From: Thermohalobaculum sp039030715
GTDB lineage: Bacteria; Pseudomonadota; Alphaproteobacteria; Rhodobacterales; Rhodobacteraceae
Direction: 5' to 3'
Assembly (NCBI GenBank): GCA_039030715.1
Contig: JBCCDU010000056.1
Span: forward strand, 1-27,617
DNA length: 27,617 bases
A program made the translations under genes and the position numbers. The notes under the pieces were generated by a model. It had not been told where the DNA came from, did not search any database, and was given only the letters and a program-made list of their open reading frames with translations. Numbering within the stretch: the stretch's first letter is position 1; every line of letters begins with the position of its first letter. Positions 8,054 through 14,813 of the stretch are shown here, piece by piece.

Positions 8054-9613
8054 TCAGAAATCGGTCGGCTGGCCACCCTCGGCAATGCGCCGGTCGGCAA
8101 AGGCGTCCAGTTCATCCGCGATGGCCTGATCCATCGGTGGGGGCTGGAACTCCTCCAGGATCTTCTTCCAGACCTTGTTGGCACGTTCCGGTGTGCGGAC
8201 GCTGCCTGCCTCCTCCCATCCCTTGTAGTTGGTCCAGTCGGACAGGAACGGGCTGTAGAACGCGGTCGTGTAGCGATCCTGCGTGTGCTGAGCGCCAAAG
8301 AAATGCCGGTTGGCGGGCGGGAAAGCATCGACCTCAGCAATCGCGGCGACAGCCAAATCATCCTCCGTCACGCCGATTGGCTGGTTATAGGCGTCGATCT
8401 GCTGCAGCAGTTCGCAATCCATCACGAATTTCTCGTAGGAGGCGCAGAGCCCCCCCTCCAACCACCCGGCGGCGTGATAGATCAAGTTTGTTTGGCTGGA
8501 GGTCGTGGCCCAGAGCGAGAACGCACTTTCCCAAGACGCCTGCGCATCCGGCACATTCGCGGCATTTGCGTTCGAGGCGCGCAGCGGCAAACCATAGAGC
8601 CGCGCCATTTGCCCCGACATCTGGGTCGCGCGCATGTATTCCGGCGTTCCGAAGGCCGGCGCCCCGGACTTCATATCGACATTCGAGGTGAACGAGCCCA
8701 TCACCACCGGGCAGCCCGGATTGATATGCTGGAAAAGAGCAATCGCCGCCAGCGCCTCCGCAGTCTGCTGCGCAATCGCGCCTGCCAGCGTCACCGGCGC
8801 CATCGCGCCCGAGAGCGTGAACGGCGTGACCGAGACCATCTGTCCCCGCTTCACCAGCCGCATCGCACCATCCAGCATCGGCCAGTCATGTTTCAGCGGA
8901 CTGGTGGAGTTGATATTGGTGTACATCCGCGGCGTGGCATCGAATTCGTCGTGGCTGAGGCCCCCCGCGATGCGCACCATCTCCATCGCGTCTTCGACCC
9001 GCTCCACTCCCAGCGAGTAGGTGTGGACGACTTTGTCGGTCAGCTTCAGCTTCTCACGGATACATTCCAGGTGGCGGATCGAGGGATGCACATCCGCAGG
9101 CTCGACCGGATAACCACCCAGGACATGGATGCAGTTGAAATATTGGCTCAGCTTGACCAGGTCGCGATAGCTGTCCATGTCGCCGACCCGGCGCCCGCGA
9201 TCCAGGTCCGAGACATTGGGCGGCGAGGAGACGTTGACGTTGGCCTGCCAGTTCCCCCCGATGCGCAGGATCTTTTCTGGATTGCGCGGGGTCAGGGTGA
9301 ACTCGCTGGGCGCCTTGGCCACCAGTTCGCGTACCATGGCACGGTCCATGCGCACCCGCTCGCCATCGACCATCGCACCCGCATCGCGCAGATGGGCACA
9401 GGCGTCCGGATGCAGGAAATCGATGCCGATCTCCTCGAGGATCCGCATCGCCGCATTGTCGATCGCGGCGACGCCTTCCTCGTCCAGCGGGCAGGTCGGC
9501 GCATCGATCATGCGCGGCTGGCCCCACGGGCGCTGGGCGATGGCGCCGCCGGCACTGCGGCGTTCATTACCGCTGCGACCGCCGCCGCGCCTGCGTCTGA
9601 TGCTCTGGTTCAT
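8054..9613 (-). CDS. MttB-family (non-pyrrolysine) corrinoid methyltransferase
   Basis: Member of the trimethylamine methyltransferase (MttB) superfamily, 519 residues from the ATG at 9613, continuous with no in-frame TAG, so of the non-pyrrolysine kind. Known non-pyrrolysine relatives demethylate quaternary amines such as glycine betaine onto a corrinoid protein. Typical segments are DNAAMRILEEIGIDFLHPDA, IGGNWQANVNVSSPPNVSDL, NINSTSPLKHDWPMLDGAMR, GCPVVMGSFTSNVDMKSGAP and WASSQTNLIYHAAGWLEGGL-like text near 400. An Arg/Gly-rich N-terminus precedes the fold. A GTG at 9628 is also possible, but GAGG lies 5 bases before the ATG. No corrinoid protein or reductive activase gene is adjacent, so the methyl acceptor must be encoded elsewhere or the activity differs. 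Operon with the dehydrogenase. Confidence 0.85.
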   Translation of the reverse strand: MNQSIRRRRGGGRSGNERRSAGGAIAQRPWGQPRMIDAPTCPLDEEGVAAIDNAAMRILEEIGIDFLHPDACAHLRDAGAMVDGERVRMDRAMVRELVAKAPSEFTLTPRNPEKILRIGGNWQANVNVSSPPNVSDLDRGRRVGDMDSYRDLVKLSQYFNCIHVLGGYPVEPADVHPSIRHLECIREKLKLTDKVVHTYSLGVERVEDAMEMVRIAGGLSHDEFDATPRMYTNINSTSPLKHDWPMLDGAMRLVKRGQMVSVTPFTLSGAMAPVTLAGAIAQQTAEALAAIALFQHINPGCPVVMGSFTSNVDMKSGAPAFGTPEYMRATQMSGQMARLYGLPLRASNANAANVPDAQASWESAFSLWATTSSQTNLIYHAAGWLEGGLCASYEKFVMDCELLQQIDAYNQPIGVTEDDLAVAAIAEVDAFPPANRHFFGAQHTQDRYTTAFYSPFLSDWTNYKGWEEAGSVRTPERANKVWKKILEEFQPPPMDQAIADELDAFADRRIAEGGQPTDF

Positions 9614-9640
9614 ATCGCCCTCGATCACTGTTTGCCCGGC

Positions 9641-9672
9641 TAATCGTGACGGGTGTTAGGACGATTGCAATC
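9641..9672 (-). promoter_or_regulatory. Candidate mttB-like promoter with overlapping palindrome
   Basis: Upstream of the methyltransferase gene on the minus strand, TTGCAA (9670-9665) and CGATTA (9646-9641) are 18 bases apart. The -35 lies inside the perfect 10-base palindrome GATTGCAATC (9663-9672), which could be an operator. Pattern only. Confidence 0.3.
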
Positions 9673-9792
9673 ATGTTTGCGTCAGAATCGCGCGGAAACA
9701 GACGATCTGGCGAATTAGTGGTGGGCTTGCGCGTTGTTGCCATCAGATTGCCTAACTACCATGCTCTCTGGTTGTGCGGAGAGGAGGCCGGT

Positions 9793-9873
9793 ATGCGTCT
9801 GATGGTAGTGGTGGTCGTGGTTGTCGCGGCGACCTTCTTCTATATCGAACATCTGGCGAAAACCGGCGGCTGA
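9793..9873 (+). CDS. 26-residue single-helix membrane peptide
   Basis: A very short gene supported by a strong ribosome site: GGAGAGGAGG lies about 5 bases before the ATG. The product is MRLMVVVVVVVAATFFYIEH followed by LAKTGG: a short basic start, one hydrophobic helix of about 17 residues (3-18) and a short polar tail. It is the right size for one membrane crossing. The next gene follows 23 bases later with its own ribosome site, so the two are probably co-transcribed. The function is unknown; small proteins of this shape often bind to larger membrane proteins, but nothing here shows a partner. Confidence 0.55.
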   Translation: MRLMVVVVVVVAATFFYIEHLAKTGG

Positions 9874-9896
9874 GGCTGCGGGCAACTGGGGGAACT

Positions 9897-10589
9897 ATGC
9901 GTCAAATAGCCTATCTGGCCACGCTGCTTGTGGCGATCTTTCTGGGTCTGTCGATTGCGCAGAACGGTGTCGGCGGCATCATGGATGGCTTCGACGGACT
10001 GATCGGCGACGGAAAGGATGCGCCCCCACCGGATCCACTGGTGTTGTTCATCGGCGAGGACAACCTGACCGAAGCAGACGTGCCGCTGAACAACATGACC
10101 GTGACGCAAAAGCCCGACGGAAATCTGGTGATGACCGGAAAGCTGGGCGATGTGCGGGTCAACATACCCGAAGGGATGCAGGTTAATCCTCGCTACATCG
10201 CGCGCGCGGGCATCACGGGGGGATACATCCTGGAAAACGAGCCACGCACGCTGGTCCTCTTCACCGTGCGCAGACGGGTGATCGAGCGCAAGGGGTTCTC
10301 GGAACGTAAGGCTGTCTATGAACGCGATCTGGTCCGCGTCCTGCGGGGCGAGCGCGTGCCGATTACGAAACAAGCGGTCGAAATCATCTACAGCGACAGC
10401 AGCGCCAAGGGCGTCACCCTATGCGGCACCGTGCGCGAAACCGGTGAGCGCGAGATGTGGTTCGGTCGTATGAACCGCGGGCGACTGACTGTCCTGGTCG
10501 TGCAGGAAGGTACGTGCGCCGATGGCCCCGATCAGGTGAAGGATGCGCTGGGCATTGCCGCTCGCATGCTGGCGGGAAACAACAACTAG
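9897..10589 (+). CDS. Exported or membrane-anchored hypothetical protein
   Basis: A 230-residue protein with an N-terminal hydrophobic segment (4-21, IAYLATLLVAIFLGLSIA) that would be a signal peptide or anchor, then a Pro-rich linker DGKDAPPPDP (about 40-49) and a soluble domain rich in beta strands. There are two cysteines only if the far C-terminal region is counted (LCGTV and GTCADGP), which could form a disulfide in the periplasm. I do not recognise the family. The ATG at 9897 is preferred over open upstream codons because GGGGGAA lies just before it and it begins the signal sequence. It follows the 26-residue membrane peptide in the same direction. Its TAG shares the CTAG palindrome with the stop of the convergent HAD gene. 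Confidence 0.7.
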   Translation: MRQIAYLATLLVAIFLGLSIAQNGVGGIMDGFDGLIGDGKDAPPPDPLVLFIGEDNLTEADVPLNNMTVTQKPDGNLVMTGKLGDVRVNIPEGMQVNPRYIARAGITGGYILENEPRTLVLFTVRRRVIERKGFSERKAVYERDLVRVLRGERVPITKQAVEIIYSDSSAKGVTLCGTVRETGEREMWFGRMNRGRLTVLVVQEGTCADGPDQVKDALGIAARMLAGNNN

Positions 10590-11302
10590 GACGCATGCCC
10601 CAGTAGGTTGGGTAGGTCCGCAATCGACGCCAAGACATGGTCGGAGTATGGGGCGAGATCCGCCTCCTCCGCCGGTCCCGTCAACACACCGATGGCCAGC
10701 CCACCGCCCGCGTTGCCGACCATTGCCAAGTCGCCAGTACTGTCGCCGACCATTGCGACCTGCGCCGGCGCGACCCCGCTCGCGGCCGCAAAGGCCAGCA
10801 GCATGCCAGGGCCAGGCTTGAACCCGTGCCCGGAGTCATACCCGGCAATAAAGTCGAACAGACCCAGTGCGCCCACGCTTTGCAATTGGGCCTTCGTGCT
10901 GCGCTCCGCATCGTGGGTTGCGACGCCGAGGCGATAGCCCCATTGGCGCAAGTCGCCCAGCAGACCTGGCAAATCGGGGCAAGCGGGCACAAGCGCCCCG
11001 TCCTGGCTGGCGGCTTCCCCCATCCGATTGGCGATGTCCTCGATCTCCGCCACGCTGCGGTCAGGCAACGAGGGCGCCCAAAGCTCCGCAATCTCGCTAG
11101 TCGTTGCGGCAACCAGTGCCGCACCGGGGCGAAACCGTCGCGTCGCTGGGTTGTAGCCACCCTGCCCGGCCAGGGCGAGCCGCAGCTCCGGATCGGGGGT
11201 CAGCAGATCCAGCACGTCCTCCACCACCCGCGCCCAGGTCGCTTCGAAGTCGAACAGCGTACCGTCCTTGTCGAACAGAATGGCCTTGATCGGCTGACCC
11301 AT
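10586..11302 (-). CDS. HAD-superfamily hydrolase, phosphoglycolate-phosphatase-like
   Basis: Mg-dependent phosphatase of the HAD superfamily, 238 residues. Motif I is FDKDGTLFD (Asp11 nucleophile, Asp13), motif II Thr in VATHDAERS, motif III Lys in GFKPGPGM, and motif IV GDSTGDLAM. A helical cap (about 20-95) between motifs I and II makes it a subfamily-I member like Gph/PGP. The substrate is uncertain; phosphoglycolate or another small phosphoester is likely. The ATG at 11302 has GGGAG about 6 bases upstream; an open frame reaching 11383 adds an unlikely N-terminus. It is convergent with the preceding gene and is transcribed away from the RiPP operon, so it is probably not part of that system. 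Confidence 0.85.
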   Translation of the reverse strand: MGQPIKAILFDKDGTLFDFEATWARVVEDVLDLLTPDPELRLALAGQGGYNPATRRFRPGAALVAATTSEIAELWAPSLPDRSVAEIEDIANRMGEAASQDGALVPACPDLPGLLGDLRQWGYRLGVATHDAERSTKAQLQSVGALGLFDFIAGYDSGHGFKPGPGMLLAFAAASGVAPAQVAMVGDSTGDLAMVGNAGGGLAIGVLTGPAEEADLAPYSDHVLASIADLPNLLGHAS

Positions 11303-11642
11303 GGCGCTCCCCCATTTAGCCGGGGCGAGGCCGGGGTGGCACGCCCAAAGCCCCCTCTTGCCGGAGGGGCGGGTGTTTCGCAAGTTCCTGCATGCGTCGC
11401 TGCGGCGGCGTCAGGAAAGCGGCGGCTCTGGCAGCACGGAAAGGTGCGATTTCGCGCGCAGCCTCGGTGTCTGCTCAGCCAAGTGCACGCAGGACGTGCA
11501 GCCGCTGATTTTCCCTTTGGAATTCGATGCTTATGGTTAACGGTCGAGCATCGATTTGCCCAAGAAGCCATTGACTTGACCTCCCCCATTCAGTAGACCT
11601 GCGGTCGGGTGCAAGTGTGATGTGCGAGGTGAGGAGGCGAAA
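11303..11642. other. Gene-free region before the RiPP-like operon
   Basis: 340 bases with no convincing gene on either strand. It holds a hairpin, CCCCTC (11352-11357) with GAGGGG (11364-11369) around a 6-base loop, and lower-GC DNA from about 11510 that leads into the candidate promoter at 11571-11599 and the ribosome site AGGAGG at 11632-11637. Confidence 0.6.
11571..11599 (+). promoter_or_regulatory. Candidate sigma-70-type promoter of the RiPP-like operon
   Basis: TTGACT (11571-11576), 17 bases, TAGACC (11594-11599), 43 bases before the precursor ATG. The -35 is five of six to consensus, the spacing is ideal and the -10 is moderate. An overlapping TTGACC at 11576-11581 would have a poor spacer. 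The position right before a short precursor gene with a strong ribosome site makes it the best promoter candidate here. Confidence 0.4.
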
Positions 11643-11786
11643 ATGGAAAAGACCACAGAGCAGAAACAGGAATGGTCCGCGCCTGAACTGGAAACTGCCG
11701 AAATGTCCGAGGCGACACGGGGCGGTGTATTCTTTGGGCGGCCGATTTGTGACCGATTCCCGAACATCAACGCTTGCCAGTCCTGA
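11643..11786 (+). CDS. Lasso-type RiPP precursor peptide (predicted)
   Basis: A 47-residue peptide, strongly initiated (AGGAGG 5 bases before the ATG), heading an operon of B1-like and B2-like maturation genes. The leader has WSAPEL (11-16), matching the YxxPxL motif that lasso B1 proteins bind, with Trp for Tyr. Thr25 followed by Arg26 and Gly27 fits the conserved Thr at -2, so cleavage is predicted before Gly27. The 21-residue core begins GGVFFGRPICDRF and ends NINACQS. It has no Asp/Glu at core positions 7-9, the usual lasso ring acceptors; the only acidic residue is Asp37 at core position 11. Two Cys (36, 45) could pair. The last residue is Ser47, the residue type phosphorylated by lasso-peptide HPr-like kinases. 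The precursor role is inferred from motif and context. Confidence 0.75.
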   Translation: MEKTTEQKQEWSAPELETAEMSEATRGGVFFGRPICDRFPNINACQS

Positions 11787-11850
11787 TCAGGCGCACCGAG
11801 ATCCGGCGCACCGCGCAGGCAACTTACGACTTCGCCAACTGATGCGATTG

Positions 11851-11872
11851 ATGGGTTCTTTCGGTAACCCAT
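11851..11872 (+). other. Hairpin between precursor and maturation genes
   Basis: Perfect 7-base arms ATGGGTT (11851-11857) and AACCCAT (11866-11872) around an 8-base loop, extendable by G-U pairs. There is no T tract, so it is more likely an RNA-processing or stability element, or a leaky attenuator, than a full terminator. Such elements let a precursor be made in excess of its enzymes. Confidence 0.45.
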
Positions 11873-11879
11873 TGCCTGC

Positions 11880-11885
11880 TATAAT
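11880..11885 (+). promoter_or_regulatory. Consensus -10 box before the B1-like gene
   Basis: An exact TATAAT ends 6 bases before the ATG at 11892. A start site at the usual distance would fall on or next to that A, giving a leaderless mRNA, and the gene has no Shine-Dalgarno. The -35 is poor (TTCTTT or similar at 18 bases, inside the hairpin). Confidence 0.3.
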
Positions 11886-11891
11886 CCACGT

Positions 11892-12206
11892 ATGACATCC
11901 GCTGATCCCTCCACGCGGCCTGAAGCCGATGCCTCGCGAGCATTGCTCTGCCGAGGCAGCGAACATGTTGAAACCAAGATGGGCGATCAGATCGTGGCGA
12001 TGAGCGTTGCCAAGGGCAAATACTTTGCCTTGAAAGGCACAGCGCAACGGGTGTGGGAATTGTTGGAGACCCCCCGGACGCGGGTCGAACTCGCCGCCCT
12101 GTTGGCCGGGGAGTACGCCGTCAGCATTCCCGATTGCGAGGCCGACCTGACGCCGTTCCTGTCCGATATGATCCAGAACGGCCTGATCGTCGAAACCGCG
12201 CCGTGA
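11892..12206 (+). CDS. PqqD-family RiPP recognition protein (lasso B1-like)
   Basis: A 104-residue protein whose middle (about 20-101) matches the PqqD/RRE winged-helix fold. The signature is the run METKMGDQIVAMSVAKGKYFAL-like strands (27-47), then GTAQRVWELLETPRT (49-63), then VELAALLAGEYAV and DLTPFLSDMIQNGLIV. In lasso systems this domain binds the leader (here WSAPEL of the precursor) and delivers it to the B2 peptidase. It follows the precursor by 105 bases. No ribosome site precedes the ATG; the start is fixed because no other in-frame start lies upstream and the domain begins soon after. The ATG also overlaps the stop of another open frame (ATGA), which could couple translation. The next gene starts at its stop codon. 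Confidence 0.85.
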   Translation: MTSADPSTRPEADASRALLCRGSEHVETKMGDQIVAMSVAKGKYFALKGTAQRVWELLETPRTRVELAALLAGEYAVSIPDCEADLTPFLSDMIQNGLIVETAP

Positions 12207-12631
12207 GGCCGCTGATCTGGCTCGGCGCCTTCCGGCGTGCCTCGTGGAACCGGCGCCTGCTTGGACTGGAAGCGGCAGCGGAGCTTCTCCGCGCCCGCAT
12301 CCTCACTGCCCTGCCAGCGCGGATCTACACCCGTGCCCTGGGCGACGCGGGAACACCAGCCACCAACCCCGTGACCCCGCAAGAGGTGTCAAAGGCGGCG
12401 GAGATCGGCAAACTGGTCGCCACCATCGCAAAGGGGCTGCCGATCCGTGCGGTCTGCCTTCAACAGGTGATCGCGACCCGCCGGATGCTGCTGCGCCGTG
12501 GTCTGCGTGGCACGGTGCGCCTGGGCGTTCGCGAGGGCTTGCACGCCCATGCTTGGCTGCATCTGGGCGAGAACGTGGTCAGCGGGGATGGCGACCTCGA
12601 CAAATTTGCCGTTATCGGCACCTTCTCCTGA
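12203..12631 (+). CDS. Lasso B2-like transglutaminase-fold cysteine peptidase
   Basis: A 142-residue protein of the lasso-peptide B2 family, which cuts the leader from the precursor with help from B1. The catalytic Cys85 lies in IRAVCLQQVIATRRMLLRRG and the catalytic His116 in LHAHAWLHLGENVV, with the family's order of Cys, RRG, (L)GV and AHAW. The N-terminal about 60 residues are helical, as in other B2 proteins. It starts with GTG inside the B1-like stop (GTGA), so the two are translationally coupled; B1 and B2 act as a pair in known systems. Length and motifs appear complete, so leader removal should be functional even though no lasso cyclase is encoded nearby. Confidence 0.88.
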   Translation: MRPLIWLGAFRRASWNRRLLGLEAAAELLRARILTALPARIYTRALGDAGTPATNPVTPQEVSKAAEIGKLVATIAKGLPIRAVCLQQVIATRRMLLRRGLRGTVRLGVREGLHAHAWLHLGENVVSGDGDLDKFAVIGTFS

Positions 12632-12633
12632 AC

Positions 12634-13731
12634 ATGTCCACCGCAGCAGCCGAGCAATGGCCCAACGCGTGGCCGCTCGAATTGCGCGCGCTGGTGAGTT
12701 GCCTGACCGGTCGGACACCACCGCCGCTGGACGATGATCAATGGTCCGCCTTCGAGGGCCTCGCGGTCTCCCGTCACCGGGTCGCTCCCCTGGTTCTCAG
12801 CCATGCGCCCGTAGATAGCCTGCCAGAGGCGACCCGTGCCGCCCTGCAAACGGCGGAGGCGGAAGCCGTCCTCACCACCCTCGCGCAGAAGCAGGAAACG
12901 CAGCGGCTCTTGACCGCCCTCACTCAAGCCGGGGTGGAGGCGGTGATGCTGAAGGGCTGGCCACTGGCGGAGCGGCTCTATGCCAACCCGGGCGCGCGGC
13001 AGGCCAAGGATATCGACTTACACATCGCGCCGGCTGATCTCCCTACGGCGGTCAACCTGCTGACGACCCTGGGCTATGGCCCGCACCCGGGCCACGAGAC
13101 GCGCGTGAAACTGGCGGCGGAACCGGCGCCTGCGCTGCTCCAGGAAACCAACGACATCGCGCTGATACATTCCGGCGGGCACATTGTCGAACTTCACTGG
13201 CGACTCACCCATTTGTCCGGCTGGCTGGAGCTTTCCGCGATCCCGAGCGCGTTGGAGGAGCACCCACTCGACAGCACCGGCACGACGCTGAAGATTCCAA
13301 GCGATCGGGCCAGTCTGATCTACCTCGCCGTGCATGGGCAATTGCATCTTTGGGGCCGGCTGCGCTGGCTGATGGACATCGCGACGCTGATCGAGGCGCG
13401 CGATCCCGCCGTGCTGAGCGACGATCTGCGCGTGGCGGAAGAGGTGGGTGCGGGCCGCGCCTTGCGCATCGCAGCTGCTTTGGCGGCGCGCGTCTTTGGC
13501 ACCTCTATGCCACCAGCATGGCCAACACCGAATTGGCTGGAAGCGCGGGCGGTCGAGCATTTTCTTCGCTTGATCGCCGCACCCGGGGGCGAACCTGGAC
13601 AGCCGCATGCGCGCCTTCACTACTATCTTGGGATCATGGGCCTGGGCGAGGGCCTGACCCAGCGCCTCGCGGCACCGCGTTACGCGATCTGGCGCAATCT
13701 GCGCCTTCATCTGGCGGGGCGCCGCATATGA
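12634..13731 (+). CDS. NTP_transf_5-like nucleotidyltransferase
   Basis: A 365-residue protein of the uncharacterised nucleotidyltransferase family often seen in RiPP and surface-polysaccharide loci. The key stretch is VEAVMLKGWPLAERLYANPG (101-120) followed by ARQAKDIDLHI, with the metal-binding pair Asp126 and Asp128 preceded by Arg122, and a later IVELHWRL. This is the Pol-beta-like active-site order (LKG, Y, R, DxD). The helical C-terminal half (about 220-360) has HGQLHLWGRLRWLMDIATLI. It would transfer a nucleotidyl group to a peptide, protein or small molecule; the target is unknown. Homologues occur in the kinase-containing lasso clusters I recall from Firmicutes. It starts 2 bases after the B2 stop and overlaps the next gene by ATGA. 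Confidence 0.8.
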   Translation: MSTAAAEQWPNAWPLELRALVSCLTGRTPPPLDDDQWSAFEGLAVSRHRVAPLVLSHAPVDSLPEATRAALQTAEAEAVLTTLAQKQETQRLLTALTQAGVEAVMLKGWPLAERLYANPGARQAKDIDLHIAPADLPTAVNLLTTLGYGPHPGHETRVKLAAEPAPALLQETNDIALIHSGGHIVELHWRLTHLSGWLELSAIPSALEEHPLDSTGTTLKIPSDRASLIYLAVHGQLHLWGRLRWLMDIATLIEARDPAVLSDDLRVAEEVGAGRALRIAAALAARVFGTSMPPAWPTPNWLEARAVEHFLRLIAAPGGEPGQPHARLHYYLGIMGLGEGLTQRLAAPRYAIWRNLRLHLAGRRI

Positions 13732-14813
13732 GCCGCCTGCTGCGCGCGCTCCATCAACTAAGCCAAAGCGGCTTCCCATGGTCCATGCGCCGAAGCACGT
13801 GGTCTCGCGTCGCTCGGCACGCCTTGCGGGAGAAATGGCCACCATTCCTGCGACCCATCGCGGCGATTGCGATGACATTGCTTTGGCCGGTGGTGAGCTT
13901 GCATCAATCGATCACAATGGCACGCGCCGCGCGGCAGGGGCCACGACATCTCTGGGCGCGCGCATGGGCTGCGGCGCTGCTGCGCAATGTCCCGCCGTGG
14001 GAATTCGCCGACTACCAGTTCTTTCGCCCTGGGACGCCGCAAACAGGGTGGCGGTTCACGCGAGAGACCGCGGCGGCCTTGACCTCAATGACTGACCGAG
14101 ACACAGCCTTCTTGATCGCGGATAAGGCCCGCTTCGCAGAATGGCTGGACGAGCAGGGCATTCCAGCTGTTCCCACCCTCACGATTTTCGAGGACGGCAA
14201 TTCCCTGGTGACCAAACCGCCGCACGGATCGCAGGGCCAGGGCGTGCAGGCCTGGATTGCCTGCGACGGCGGCTTCCGCGCACACGCCGGGTTCGGGCCG
14301 GGCAAAGGCCCAACGCTGACAATAGCCGAGTTGGAAGCGCACATTGCGCGCAACAACCTAATTGCGCAGCCGCTGATCGCCTCCCCCCTGGGTCAGGCGG
14401 CGATCCGCGTCGTCACCTATCGCGAGGAAACCCCAGCGCAGGTTTTCGACAGCCTGATCCAAGTCGCAGCGCCCAGTGATTTCTGCACCCATCGCGGGCC
14501 ATTCCGGCGCATCAATGCCGCTAGCGGGCAAGTTCTGCCGCCGGGACCGGGACAGATCAGGTCGATTTTCGCACCCGATCTGGGCGAGGTCGCGTCTGAA
14601 GGGCAATCCGTTCCAGGTTGGACCCAGATCATCGATGGTCTTCTGCGCGCCCATGACAGTCTGACCCCGCCCATCCCGTTGATCGGCTGGGATATTCTGA
14701 TCGGCCCGGACGGTCCCCTGGTATTGGAGGGGAATACCGGTATCGGCCTGCATCTCTTTCAGCTCGACCGGCTGGAACCTGCTAATGTGCCGATGGCGGA
14801 GCGCCTGTCATGA
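13728..14813 (+). CDS. Sugar-transfer-associated-type ATP-grasp enzyme
   Basis: A 361-residue ATP-grasp protein. After a basic and partly hydrophobic N-terminus (IAAIAMTLLWPVVSL, 44-58) the ATP-grasp domain runs from about 120 to 345. Motifs: VTKPPHGSQGQGVQAW (Lys163, glycine-rich loop), LIAQPL, AIRVVTY (Arg227), and IGWDILIGPDGPLVLEGNTG with Asp322, Glu334 and Asn336 for Mg-ATP. These fit the sugar-transfer-associated ATP-grasp family (ATPgrasp_ST). Such enzymes activate a carboxylate and join it to an amine, thiol or hydroxyl. In this operon it could take the place of the missing cyclase, or add a group to the peptide; this is inference. It overlaps both neighbours by ATGA. Confidence 0.78.
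   Translation: MSRLLRALHQLSQSGFPWSMRRSTWSRVARHALREKWPPFLRPIAAIAMTLLWPVVSLHQSITMARAARQGPRHLWARAWAAALLRNVPPWEFADYQFFRPGTPQTGWRFTRETAAALTSMTDRDTAFLIADKARFAEWLDEQGIPAVPTLTIFEDGNSLVTKPPHGSQGQGVQAWIACDGGFRAHAGFGPGKGPTLTIAELEAHIARNNLIAQPLIASPLGQAAIRVVTYREETPAQVFDSLIQVAAPSDFCTHRGPFRRINAASGQVLPPGPGQIRSIFAPDLGEVASEGQSVPGWTQIIDGLLRAHDSLTPPIPLIGWDILIGPDGPLVLEGNTGIGLHLFQLDRLEPANVPMAERLS

Noticed and set aside
8285..9643. 452-codon plus-strand frame opposite the MttB-family gene
   Set aside because: The minus-strand methyltransferase is well supported over the same bases; the plus translation shows no domain.
11352..11369. GC-rich hairpin upstream of the HAD gene
   Set aside because: Short hairpins are common in DNA this rich in GC; no T tract and no gene end close enough to need a terminator there.
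7081..11794. A 13-base word (CCTGATCAGGCGC) shared by 7081-7093 and 11782-11794, at the ends of the sensor-like pseudogene and of the RiPP precursor
   Set aside because: Matches of this length are expected by chance in a window of this size, and the palindromic TGATCA part reflects stop-codon context.
11617..11895. 92-codon frame overlapping the RiPP precursor in another frame
   Set aside because: It is Arg/Pro-rich, lacks a ribosome site, and overlaps the well-initiated 47-residue precursor. It is kept only as a possible source of translational coupling to the B1-like ATG.
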